Source of the DNA: CAIVVT01 sp963823095 | GTDB taxonomy: Bacteria > Acidobacteriota > Terriglobia > Bryobacterales > Bryobacteraceae | Direction: 5' to 3' | Assembly: GCA_963823095.1 (NCBI GenBank) | Contig: CAWGKI010000001.1 | Span: 1,674,001-1,738,000 of the forward strand | Length of the DNA stretch: 64,000 nt | Shown here: positions 52,279 to 61,011 of the stretch, piece by piece | Layout: every line of letters starts with the position of its first letter | Position numbering within the stretch: position 1 is the first letter of the stretch | Translations under genes and position numbers: made by a program | Notes under the pieces: generated by a model | Told to the model about the DNA's origin: nothing | Seen by the model: the letters and a program-made list of their open reading frames with translations, nothing else | The model's database searches: none

Positions 52279-53639
52279 ATGAACTCAGCACTTCGAAATA
52301 CTTGCCTGGCCGCGGCGCTCGGCGCGGCATTCGTCTGCTCCGCCGCGTTCGCGCAGGCCGCCGTTCCACCCACGGTCGCCGCGACGCCGCCGATGGGCTG
52401 GAACAGTTGGGACTGCTATGGCACCACGGTCACCGAGGCCGAGGTGAAGGCCAACGCCGATTACATGGCCAAGCACATGAAGCAGCATGGCTGGCAATAC
52501 ATCGTCGTGGACATTCAGTGGTCGCAACCGAACGCGGACGGCTTCGAGTACCAGCCCGACGCCAAACTCGCCATGGACAGCTTATGGGCGGCTGATCCCT
52601 GCCGTGAACCGCTTCCCTTCCTCGGCGGATGGTAAGGGCTTCAAGCCACTGGCCGACTATGTTCACGGCTTGGGCCTCAAGTTCGGGATCCACATCATGC
52701 GCGGCATTCCGCGGCAGGCCGTCAAGGCGAATCTGCCCGTGTTCTGGCAGCAAGGCCCACGCCGCCGATTTCGCCGATGTCTACTCGGTCTGCCCCTGGA
52801 ACCCCGACATGTATGGAGTGGATACCACCAAGCCCGGCGGGCAGGATTACTACGATTCCATCCTGAAGCTGTACGCCGGATGGGGCGTCGATTTCATCAA
52901 GGCGGACGACATCGCCCGGCCCACGCATCGCGGTGAAATCGCCGCGCTGCACCAAGCCATACGGAAGACCGGCCGGCCGATCGCGCTCAGCCTCTCGCCC
53001 GGACCCGCGATGGTGAAGGACAAGGAATTCCTGCAGGAAAACGCCAACATGTGGCGCATTTCCGACGATTTTTGGGACAACTGGAAGGCGCTGCGGCTGA
53101 ACTTCATCCTGCTCTCCATCTGGAGCAACGTCGGCCGTCCGGGGGCCTGGCCCGATGCGGACATGCTGCCGCTTGGCCGCATCGGAGGGCGTCCCGAACA
53201 GGGCCATGCCCGGCGGTCCAACTTCACGCCTACGGAACAGAAGACGATGATGAGCCTGTGGGCCATCGCGCAATCGCCGCTGATGTTCGGCGGCGATCTG
53301 CCCAGCAACGACGAGGCGACGCTCCAACTCGTCACCAACGACGAGGTGCTTGCGGTCAACCAGAAGGGCGCGCACGGCGGGGCCTTCGCCGAGGGTGGCG
53401 ACAACATCATCTGGTCCGCGGACGCGGTGGGCTCGAATGCGAAATACGTCGCCGTCTTCAACGTGGGCGATGAGAAGCCGCTCGACATCCGGGTCGATTG
53501 GCCCGCGCTAAAGATGGCGAAAAAGTGTGTCCTGCGGGATCTGTGGGAGCACAAGGACCTGGGCACGATCGACGGCGGCTACACCTTCACGGTGGCGCCA
53601 CATGCGTCGGGCCTGTATAGGCTTACGCCAGCGGAGTGA
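52279..53639 (+). pseudogene. GH27 alpha-galactosidase, secreted, with two frameshifts
   Basis: A signal peptide (LAAALGAAFVCSAAFAQA) leads into the GH27 opening 'PPMGWNSWDCYG'. Catalytic motifs are 'FIKADDI' (nucleophile Asp) and 'MWRISDDFW' (acid/base Asp), with 'NVGRPGAWPDADMLPLGR' and 'MMSLWAIAQSPLMFGGDLP' downstream; a C-terminal beta-sandwich follows. The frame breaks twice by one extra base: at 52582, where dropping it joins LAMDS to YGRLIPAVNRFP, and at 52745, where dropping it joins ANLPVF to GSKAHAADFAD. The repaired protein is about 452 residues, a normal length. As read, only an N-terminal third or a C-terminal part could be made. Expected role: removal of alpha-linked galactose from plant or microbial polysaccharide outside the cell. 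Confidence 0.85.
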
Positions 53640-53671
53640 CTCAACGACGCACCGGAACTACCGCTGTGGCG

Positions 53672-54217
53672 TCACTTGTTGTGCGTCGCGCGGTCGTAGA
53701 CAAACCCTGCGGCGCCACCCGAAAGAGCCCCGATCGCCGCACCCTTGCCGCCCCCCGCAATCGCCCCGATAGCGGCGCCTGCACCCGCACTCCCAACTAC
53801 GATTGCGGCAGATTTGTGCGTGGAGCGCGCGATGATGGCGCACCGCGCGCGGGTGCGACATACGGTGCCGGCGCGCTAGCCACCGCGGAGGGCCGCTCTG
53901 CCCTTGTGGGGCCATGCCGTTCTGCGGAGGCTGCGCCGGCTTCCTGGGGCTGGGAGCCGTCAAAGCGCTGCCATTGGCCGGAGTCCGGAGGCGGCAGTGC
54001 GTTTGGGATGGTCGATTCCGGCTGCGCATAACCTACGTATCTCCCCTGCGCATCGTAGAGAGGCCCGGTGTAGCCAGGAACAGTCGCCAGCGGGGCCGGC
54101 CTGTGCCGCCGTTTGGTCCGCGGGCTGACCGTGATGCTTGAACGCGGTTGCGGCCCCCACAAGCACCACTCCGCCAACGAGTGCAGCCACGGTCAACCGC
54201 AAGTTCATGCCTGACAT
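53672..54217 (-). pseudogene. Small glycine-zipper protein, frameshifted
   Basis: From ATG 54217 the first frame gives a signal or membrane segment (LRLTVAALVGGVVLVGAAT). A second frame, after an extra base near 54100, gives a Pro-rich middle ('LATVPGYTGPLYDAQGRYVGYAQPE'). A third, after a one-base loss (or two-base gain) near 53830, gives a glycine-zipper end: 'SAAIVVGSAGAGAAIGAIAG' followed by 'KGAAIGALSGGAAGFVYDRATHNK'. Glycine zippers of this sort occur in small envelope proteins common in Acidobacteriota. The repaired length is about 181 residues. The precise positions of both breaks are approximate. The function is unknown. Confidence 0.6.
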
Positions 54218-54415
54218 GAGAACCCCCGTAATGTGCAATGCAACGCCGCGGCCAAAACGGCGGATCGAAGAATCAATAACTATACGGGACGGCCGACGAG
54301 GGAATGAGTGCAGAATCTACCGCCCCGGAACTCCAGAGGCGGTAATCCTTTCTTCCTGAATCTGAGGCGGCCGGCGTCCGGCGACAGCGGGCGGCGGGAG
54401 ACGAGACTCGCGCCG

Positions 54416-55603
54416 TTATCCTTGCAGCGGCATCACTTCTTCGCGTTCGCCGTCGAAGTGAATAGTGCGTCCCTCTTCGTAAGACTGCACGGCCAGCAGG
54501 CAAGCCTGTGCCGAGCGGTGGCCGAGGTAGACGTCGCCGTTAGGCAGCTTGCGGCTCTTCGTGCACTCCAGGAAATTGTGGACATGCTCCTGGGTGATGT
54601 CGCCCGGGAACTTCGCGATCACAGGCTGCGCGCCCTTGCCCGCGGGCAGGAACTCGTAGCGGTTGCGATTGATGAAGAGCTTGCCCTTGTCGCCGAAGAA
54701 CGTCACTCCGTATTCCGGCCCGCCCGTCACCGCGAGCGATTCGAAATGCACCGTGAAGCCGGGGTAGGTGTATAGCGCCGAGATGGTATCCGGAGCCGTG
54801 CGGCCGTCGTGGAAGTCGAAGTAGACGCCGCCCTGCGAACTCACCGACAACGGCGCGTCGACGCCCGTGAACATGTGGACTACGTCGATCCAATGTGCGC
54901 CAAAATCGGTCATTTTGCCGCCTCCGAAGTCCAAAAACGCACGAAAATCGAGATATTGCCCCGGGTTCCAGTCGCGGTATTTCACCGGACCGAGGAAGCG
55001 CACCCAGTCGAGGTTCGACGGCTTCTCGCGCGGTTCCGTGGGCAGCGGACCGGGGATGCCGGAGTTCCAGACGCACCACACGTGCGAGAGCTTGCCGAGC
55101 AGGCCGCTCTTCACAAAGCGCTCGCGCGCTTCGAGATAAACGGTGCCGGAGCGCTGCTGCATGCCGACCTGGCAGATCCGGTCGTTGACGCGCGCCGCGC
55201 GCACGATTTCCGGGCCGTCTTCGCGGCGGCGCACCAGCGGCTTCTCGCAGTAGACGTCCTTGCCGGCGTTGAGCGCATCGATAGCGACGCCCTTGTGCCA
55301 GTGGTCGGGCGTGCCCACCAGCACCGCATCGATCTCCTTCAACTCAAGCAGCTTGCGATGATCCGAGAAGCCCTTAGCATCGGGGGCTTTCTTCTGGGCC
55401 TCGTCGATCTGTGCGGCATAGACGTCGCAGAGCGCGCGCACCTCGACGCCCTGTTCCTTCTGGAACAACGTCATCACGTAGGTGCCGCGTCCACCGGTGC
55501 CGACAACGCCGAGTGCGATGCGGTCGTTGGCGCCAAGAATGCGGGAATAGGAAAGCGCCGTCACGGCGGAGGCGCGGGCAAAGTCGCGGCGAGTGATGCT
55601 CAT
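54416..55603 (-). CDS. Tat-exported Gfo/Idh/MocA-family oxidoreductase
   Basis: The 395-residue protein starts with a Tat signal (SITRRDFARASAVTALSYS), then a Rossmann domain with 'RIALGVVGTGGRGTYV' (NAD-binding), 'DAVLVGTPDHWHKGVAIDALNAGKDVYCEKPLV' (CEKP motif), and the C-terminal beta sheet domain with 'GGGKMTDFGAHWIDV'. It resembles the many exported Gfo/Idh/MocA proteins of Acidobacteriota and Planctomycetota, usually taken to oxidise or epimerise sugars or inositols. Substrate is unknown. Such exported members are thought to carry their own cofactor. It diverges from the Tat protein at 55733. Confidence 0.9.
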   Translation of the reverse strand: MSITRRDFARASAVTALSYSRILGANDRIALGVVGTGGRGTYVMTLFQKEQGVEVRALCDVYAAQIDEAQKKAPDAKGFSDHRKLLELKEIDAVLVGTPDHWHKGVAIDALNAGKDVYCEKPLVRRREDGPEIVRAARVNDRICQVGMQQRSGTVYLEARERFVKSGLLGKLSHVWCVWNSGIPGPLPTEPREKPSNLDWVRFLGPVKYRDWNPGQYLDFRAFLDFGGGKMTDFGAHWIDVVHMFTGVDAPLSVSSQGGVYFDFHDGRTAPDTISALYTYPGFTVHFESLAVTGGPEYGVTFFGDKGKLFINRNRYEFLPAGKGAQPVIAKFPGDITQEHVHNFLECTKSRKLPNGDVYLGHRSAQACLLAVQSYEEGRTIHFDGEREEVMPLQG

Positions 55604-55732
55604 CGAGTGCTACCTTTCGCCACCGATTCTATCGAAGAGCGGCGCTCCGCAGGAACCGCCCATGAATCGTCTCATTGAATCTTCCTTCCCATTTCTGTAG
55701 AATCAGCCCTGAAAGTCCGTAAGGAGTTCGAA

Positions 55733-56684
55733 ATGGCCCAGTCCCGCCGCTCGTTTCTTCAGGTGGCATCCGCATTGCCCGCCACCCTCGCCGCCGCCTC
55801 CGCGGTGTCCGCGACCTCAGCCGCCGAGCCGCCAGCCAAGCCTCAGGCGCTCTTGCCGACGGTTCCCTTCGGCAAGCACAAGGTCACGCGCATGGTGATC
55901 GGGTCGAACCCGCTGTACGGGTACTCGCATTTCAATTCGCTGCTCGACAACTGCATGCGCGAGTACTTTACGCCGGAGCAGAAGACTGCGCCTGCTGCTG
56001 CACGCCGAGGAGATGGGCATCAACACCTGGCAGATCCATTACAACGATCAGCCCGCGGGCGCTTGCCCGGTGGACGACTTCAAGCGCTACCGTGCGGCCG
56101 GCGGGAAAATGCAGCTCGTATTGCTGGCCGATTTCGCGCTGATGAAGGACTGGACCCTGCTCGCCAAGGTGGTGAAAGAGATGCAGCCGATGTGCATCGG
56201 CCACCACGGCAACCGCACCGACGAGAAGTTCCGCGCCGGCAAGAAGCAAGAGGTCCACGACTTTGTGAAGGCCGTGCACGACACGGGCGTGATGGCCGGC
56301 ATCTCAACGCACAATCCCGGCGTCGTGGACGTCGTCGAGAGTGAAGGTTGGGAGAACGACTACTACATGACGTGCCTGTACCGCGTCTCCCGGACCGCGG
56401 AAGAGACGCGCGCGGAGTTCGGCGAAGCGCCGCTCGGCGAGACCTTCATGGAGCGCGATCCGGAACGCATGTTCAAGATGATCCGCCAGACGAAGAAGTT
56501 CTGCTTCGCGTTCAAAGTGATGGGCGCAGGACGGAACATCAACTCTCCGGAGCGTATCGAGGAAGTGCTTCGCAACGCGTACTCGAGCATCAAACCGACG
56601 GACGCCATCATTGTCGGCATGGTCGGCAAGTTCAAGGACGAGGTTGCCCAGAACACCGGCCTGGCGCGCAAGATTCTGGCATAA
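55733..56684 (+). pseudogene. Tat-exported conserved protein of unknown function (frameshifted)
   Basis: The N-terminal frame begins with a Tat signal (SRRSFLQVASALPATLAAASA) and the conserved 'VTRMVIGSNPLYGYSHFNSLLDNCMREYFTPEQK'. One extra base at 55988 shifts the frame, after which the second frame reads 'LLLHAEEMGINTWQIHYNDQ' and continues to 56684 as a TIM-barrel-like aldo-keto or sugar-enzyme-related protein ('THNPGVVDVVESEGWENDYYMTCLY'). The repaired length is about 316 residues. I recognise it as a conserved exported protein of Acidobacteriota and relatives without known role. As read, the product would stop early after about 200 residues. Confidence 0.72.
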
Positions 56685-56736
56685 GCGCCCGCTGGTAGCC
56701 CTCCAGCGAGTGAATCGATTTCCGCGGCACACGCCC

Positions 56737-56833
56737 TTGTGGCGCACGCTTTAGCGTGCGGTGGCGAGATTCATCTCGACATCCGGAATGGCGGCATGAA
56801 TGCCGCCACGGCACGCTGAAGCGTGCGCCACAA
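56737..56833. repeat. Composite palindromic element (BIME-like)
   Basis: The outer arms (56737-56759 and 56811-56833) are 23 bases each with one mismatch: TTGTGGCGCACGCTTTAGCG and onward. Within them are two more perfect stems: CGAGAT/ATCTCG (56765-56778) and GGCGGCAT/ATGCCGCC (56790-56807). The element fills most of the gap 56685-56906 between two plus-strand genes. It would fold on either strand. Confidence 0.8.
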
Positions 56834-56906
56834 ATCGTGCGACACACAGGCGATCACCGACATCGCGTTGCGTGCGCTGGAGTGCGAGGCTTGGTAGCAT
56901 GCGCGT

Positions 56907-58158
56907 ATGTTGTGGAAGGCGGTTGCTCTGACCTCGCTCGCGGTGATGGCCCACGCTCAGCAATATGACCTGCTCATTAAGGGCGGGTACGTCATCGATC
57001 CGAAGAACAAGATAGAGGCGTTTTCCGACGTCGCGATTGCGGATGGGAAAATCGCGCGGGTTGCTCCGTCCATTCCGGCCGCGCAGGCGAAACGCATCGT
57101 GAATGCCGAGGGGTTGCTCGTGACTCCGGGACTCATCGACATTCACGTGCACGTCTATGCGGGCACGGGCATGAAAGGCGTCTACACCGGGGACTGGAGC
57201 GTCTATCCGGACGGCTTCTCGTTCCGGACTGGTCTGACCACGATGGTGGATGCGGGCACGGCCGGGTGGCGCAACTTCGCGGATTTTCGTCAGCGCGTGA
57301 TCGATCGGGCGCAGACGCGCGTGCTGGCCTTCGTGAACATCTTCGGGGCCGGGATGGGGACTGCGCCGGAGACAAATCCGGCTGAGATGATTCCGGAGGC
57401 CGCCGCGCAGGTCGCCAAGGAAAACGCCGACGTGGTGGTCGGCTTCAAGTCCGCCCATTATTACGGCAAGGGCTGGCCTTCGGTGGAAGCCGCGGTGAAG
57501 GCGGGCGAGCTTGCGCACTTGCCCGTGATGATCGATTTCGGCTGGACCAACGAAGAGCGCAACATCCGCGCGCTGTTCCTCGAAAAACTGCGTCCCGGCG
57601 ACATTTACACGCATTGCTATTCGGGCAACCGCGATGAGGTTCTGGATAGCGGAACGCTCAACCCGGCGATGGAAGCCGGCCGCAAGCGCGGCATCATTTT
57701 CGACGTCGGCCACGGCGGCGGCAGTTTCTATTGGAATGTCGCCGTGCCTGCTACACGCGCGGGCTTCTGGCCCGATTCCATTTCCACGGACCTCCATACG
57801 GGCAGCATGAACGCGGGCATGAAGGACTTTCCCGACACTATGTCGAAGATCCTGAACCTTGGCGCGCCGCTCCAGAAGGTGATCGAGATGTCCACCTGGA
57901 ACCCGGCGAAAGAGATTCATCACGAAGAACTAGGCCACTTGACGCCCGGCGCTGTCGCCGATGTGACGCTGCTGCAGTTGCAGAAAGGGGAGTTCGGTTT
58001 CCTCGATTCCGCCGGCGCGCGGTTCGATGGGACGCGCCGGTTTCATCGCCGAAGTCACCATTAAGGGCGGCGCCGTGATGTGGGACCGCAACGGCCGCGC
58101 GGCGCAGGACTGGAAGAAATTCCCATACAAGAAACGCGAAGCGCAGCCTCCCAAGTAA
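56907..58158 (+). CDS. Dihydroorotase-like metal-dependent hydrolase (amidohydrolase), C-terminal frameshift
   Basis: The protein has a signal peptide (LWKAVALTSLAVMAHAQ), then an amidohydrolase: 'YDLLIKGGYVIDPKNKIEAF', the metal motif 'TPGLIDIHVHVYAG' (HxH), 'GWTNEERNIRAL', 'GDIYTHCYSG' and 'SISTDLHTG' (catalytic Asp near the end of the barrel). It belongs to the deacetylase/dihydroorotase-like branch, whose members hydrolyse N-acyl or cyclic amides. The frame as read ends at 58064, but one extra base at 58044 displaces the typical ending. Without it the sequence runs ...RRF-IAEVTIKGGAVMWDRNGRA... to a stop at 58158, giving about 416 residues. The catalytic core is unaffected. ATG 56907 is the likely start. 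Confidence 0.85.
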
Positions 58159-58230
58159 GCCCTCAAAGGCCAATCCCCCTTCGACTCGCGAGCCAGGAGT
58201 GCTATTCTCATGTGGCACGAGGGCCGAAAT

Positions 58231-59328
58231 ATGCTGAAACTGACTCGCCGCGAGGTGCTCAGCAGCTCCCTTCTGACGGGCGCCGCCGCCTGTTCCGCCA
58301 ATTCACCTAACAAGCTCGGCATCCCCGGTCCATTCCCGGGACGCGTGGTGGAGGTCTTCCACCCCGGCAGCATTGCCGCGGGCCAGTACAATCGCGAGGC
58401 GGTACGCGACACGATGCGCAAGGGCATGATGGAGCTGACCGGCGCTCCGTCCTGGCAGGAGGCGTGGAAGTTCTTCTTCCAGCCGGGCGACGTTGTAGGC
58501 GTGAAGCTGAACCCGGTGGGACGCCCGGCGGTCATCTCCGCGCCGGAAGTCTTTCTCGAAATCGTTGAAGGGCTTAGGGCGGCTGGCGTGAAGCCAAGCG
58601 ACATCGTGGCTTACGACCGGTACAAGGCAGAGTTTCTCGAAGCTGGATTCCCCAAATGGCTGCCCGAGGGCGTCCGCTGGACCTTTGGCACTGACAGGCC
58701 TGATCCGTTCCAACTCGACATGGCAGGTTACGACGAAAGCCAGTACGTGGAACTGCCGCTGCTGCTGCCCAAGGCCGATCTGAACGATCGGCATTACCGC
58801 CGGTCGTACCTGGCGAAGTTCATCGCGCGCGACGTCAACAAGATGGTGAACCTGTGCGTGCTGAAGCACCATCAGTCGGCGGGCATTACCCTGGCGCTCA
58901 AGAACATGTCGCATGGCCTGGTGAACAACGTCTCGCGCAGCCACAGCGACGCGTCGAATAACTCCTGCGGGACGTTCATTCCGGCCATCGTGGATCACGC
59001 GATCATCCGCCAGAAGGTGGTGCTGAATATCACCGATGCGATCAAGGCGGCGTACCACGGCGGGCCGTTGCCGACCTGCGCGAAGTACACCTGGGAGCAC
59101 AAGACGATGTACTTCTCCACCGACCCGGTCGCGATGGATCGCATCGGGCTGGGCGTGCTGGACGCGCAGCGCGTGAAGATGGGCCGGCAGCCGGTCGCAT
59201 TGGCGTACATGGACGACGATAGCCATTTCGTGCGCATGCAGCCCGAGCATATCGACATCGCCGGATTGCTGGGCCTGGGGGTGGGGGATCTGAAGAAGAT
59301 CCAATTGAAGCAGTTCAAGCTGGCGTAG
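58231..59328 (+). CDS. DUF362-domain protein, Tat-exported
   Basis: About 365 residues from ATG 58231, with GAGG 10 bases upstream; an in-frame ATG at 58210 would add 7 residues. The N-terminus has a Tat-like signal (LTRREVLSSSLLTGAAAC), with a lipobox-like Cys. DUF362 motifs follow: 'GDVVGVKLNPVG', 'MVNLCVLKHHQSAGITLALKNMSHG' and 'VVLNITDAIKA'. Many DUF362 proteins are fused to ferredoxin domains; this one has none. Function is unknown, perhaps redox or cofactor-related. It converges with the ECF transporter, and the gap carries palindromic repeats. Confidence 0.87.
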   Translation: MLKLTRREVLSSSLLTGAAACSANSPNKLGIPGPFPGRVVEVFHPGSIAAGQYNREAVRDTMRKGMMELTGAPSWQEAWKFFFQPGDVVGVKLNPVGRPAVISAPEVFLEIVEGLRAAGVKPSDIVAYDRYKAEFLEAGFPKWLPEGVRWTFGTDRPDPFQLDMAGYDESQYVELPLLLPKADLNDRHYRRSYLAKFIARDVNKMVNLCVLKHHQSAGITLALKNMSHGLVNNVSRSHSDASNNSCGTFIPAIVDHAIIRQKVVLNITDAIKAAYHGGPLPTCAKYTWEHKTMYFSTDPVAMDRIGLGVLDAQRVKMGRQPVALAYMDDDSHFVRMQPEHIDIAGLLGLGVGDLKKIQLKQFKLA

Positions 59329-59346
59329 GCAGGAACGGAAGCATGG

Positions 59347-59560
59347 GCCGATCTGGAGATCGGCGTTCCCAGGGGGGCTCGTACACTGTGGCGCTTCAGG
59401 CTGTGTCGAAACGCAAAAGGGAACCTCAGGTTCCGTTCTCGCTCGTAACTCGCTGATTCTAAATGGTCTCTTTTGCCCAAAGGGAACCTCATGTTCCCTT
59501 TGGGCTCGTCGGGATTCGAGGTGCCGCGTCAAGAGCCGATCTGGAGATCGGCGTTCCCAG
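59347..59560. repeat. Cluster of four palindromes with a 27-base direct repeat
   Basis: The gap 59329-59568 between two convergent genes holds direct copies of GCCGATCTGGAGATCGGC... at 59347 and 59535 (26-27 identical bases), each itself a hairpin with 7-bp stem. Between them sit GGAACCT-C-AGGTTCC (59420-59434) and a perfect 12-bp palindrome CCCAAAGGGAAC-N5-GTTCCCTTTGGG (59476-59504). The ordered A-B-B'-A' layout resembles a bacterial interspersed mosaic element and could end transcripts from both sides. Confidence 0.82.
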
Positions 59561-59568
59561 GAGGGGGA

Positions 59569-60270
59569 TCAGTCCAGCGACCAGCGGTGATCGCTCACGA
59601 TAGTTTGGATGGGCCCGTCCGCGACGATGCGTCCACGCTCGAAGAACACCGCGCGACGGGCCAGGCGCGCGGCGAAGGCTACGTCGTGAGTGACCAGTAG
59701 GATGGTCTGCGGCAGCCCTTCCAGCAGCGCGAGCAGAGACCGCCGCGAAGGGGGGTCCAGGTGCGTGGTCGGCTCATCGAGAACGAGTATTTCGGGTTCC
59801 GCCGCCAGCACTCCGGCCAGGGCGGCCCGCTGCCGTTGCCCGGCGCTCAACCGATGCGGCGCGCGGTGCGCTTCGGCAGCTAGTCCGGCCCACTCCAACG
59901 CGGCCATAGCCCGCTTCTTAGCATCTTCGGGAGGACACCCTTGCTCCAGTGGGGCAAACGCTACGTCTTCCAAGACGGTGGGCAGGAAGAGCTGATCTTC
60001 AGGGTCTTGAAACAGGAAGCCGATCTTGCGCCGGATGTCCTTCAAATTGGCCTTGCTGAGTTCGGTGCCGCTGACCTCGATATAGCCCTCACCGCGCAGG
60101 ATGCCGTTCAAGTGGAGCAGGAATGTGGTCTTCCCTGAGCCATTCGCGCCCAGCAGAGCGACCCGTTCGCCACGGTGCACCATGAAGTCGACTCCGGCGA
60201 GCGCTTCGGTGCCATCCTCGTAGCGATAGCGCAATCCGCGCACTTCAATAATCGGCTGGTGATGGCTCAT
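59569..60270 (-). CDS. cbiO: ECF transporter ATP-binding protein (CbiO)
   Basis: About 233 residues from ATG 60270, which overlaps the cbiQ stop by 4 bases (ATGA); the frame open to 60846 is read-through within cbiQ. It has Walker A (LLGANGSGKTTFL), Q-loop 'GFLFQDPEDQLFLPTVLEDVAFAPL' (the ECF-type Q-loop sequence), signature 'LSAGQRQRAALAGVL', Walker B 'ILVLDEPTTHLDP' and H-loop 'LLVTHD'. It powers the CbiMQO Co/Ni importer. Only one ATPase gene is present, so it would act as a homodimer. Confidence 0.94.
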   Translation of the reverse strand: MSHHQPIIEVRGLRYRYEDGTEALAGVDFMVHRGERVALLGANGSGKTTFLLHLNGILRGEGYIEVSGTELSKANLKDIRRKIGFLFQDPEDQLFLPTVLEDVAFAPLEQGCPPEDAKKRAMAALEWAGLAAEAHRAPHRLSAGQRQRAALAGVLAAEPEILVLDEPTTHLDPPSRRSLLALLEGLPQTILLVTHDVAFAARLARRAVFFERGRIVADGPIQTIVSDHRWSLD

Positions 60271-61004
60271 CGGAAGCCTCCGGAGACGGCGAGAAGAGCG
60301 GCAGCCAGCAATGCGGCAGCCAGCAGCGCATAGTCCGCCCCGCGCATTCTTAAGGGATCCAGAAGCGGGAAGTGGGCTTCTCCGCCCCTGGAGAGCAGTG
60401 CCCGGTGCACCCGCTCCGCGCGTGCCGCGCTGGAAGCGAAGAGTACGGCGACGGTGGAGGTGGCAAAGACGAAGCGGTGCTCGCCTCCACGCGCCGCGCG
60501 CGCAATCTGCATTCTGCCTAGTTGTGCGAACGCCACATGCAGGTAACGCCACACGAACTGCACCACGGATACCAGCAACGGAGGCACGCCCATCTCTTGG
60601 AGGCCCGCAAACAGGCGTTCCAGAGGCGTCGTGGCCATCAGCAAGACTACCGCGACCGCCGATAGCCAGGACTTGGCCAGGAGTGAGACGGCGCGTTGCG
60701 GATTGCCCTCCAACCAGGCGAGCAAGGCGAAGAGCCCCGTGAAAGGCAACACCACCCAACCCCTGGCAAGGATGGCGAGCACCGGCAATCTGGCGCTGGT
60801 GGTTGCCACCGACAGGATGGCGACTGCTGCCGCGACGCCGAGCCACAGGCTTGCGGTATCACGCGCCGGCATCAGCGCGAGCGCGGCGAGGACGAAGAGC
60901 GCCGAGAGGAGCTTTGCGCGTGGATCGCGCCGGTGCATCCAGGAGTCAGTCCGGCTCCAATCCTCCAGCGTGCGAATACTCGAAAGCGGACCGTGATTCA
61001 CCAC
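60267..61004 (-). CDS. cbiQ: Cobalt ECF transporter T component CbiQ
   Basis: The 245-residue membrane protein has about five to six helices and the coupling motifs for the ATPase: 'IARAARGG' and 'RAERVHRALLSRG' (Ala-Arg-Gly type helices). The opening 'TDSWMHRRDPRAKLLSAL' is the family's usual N-terminal segment. It sits 7 bases after cbiM and overlaps cbiO by 4 bases, so the three are one operon. Confidence 0.9.
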   Translation of the reverse strand: MVNHGPLSSIRTLEDWSRTDSWMHRRDPRAKLLSALFVLAALALMPARDTASLWLGVAAAVAILSVATTSARLPVLAILARGWVVLPFTGLFALLAWLEGNPQRAVSLLAKSWLSAVAVVLLMATTPLERLFAGLQEMGVPPLLVSVVQFVWRYLHVAFAQLGRMQIARAARGGEHRFVFATSTVAVLFASSAARAERVHRALLSRGGEAHFPLLDPLRMRGADYALLAAALLAAALLAVSGGFR

Positions 61005-61011
61005 GATGATG

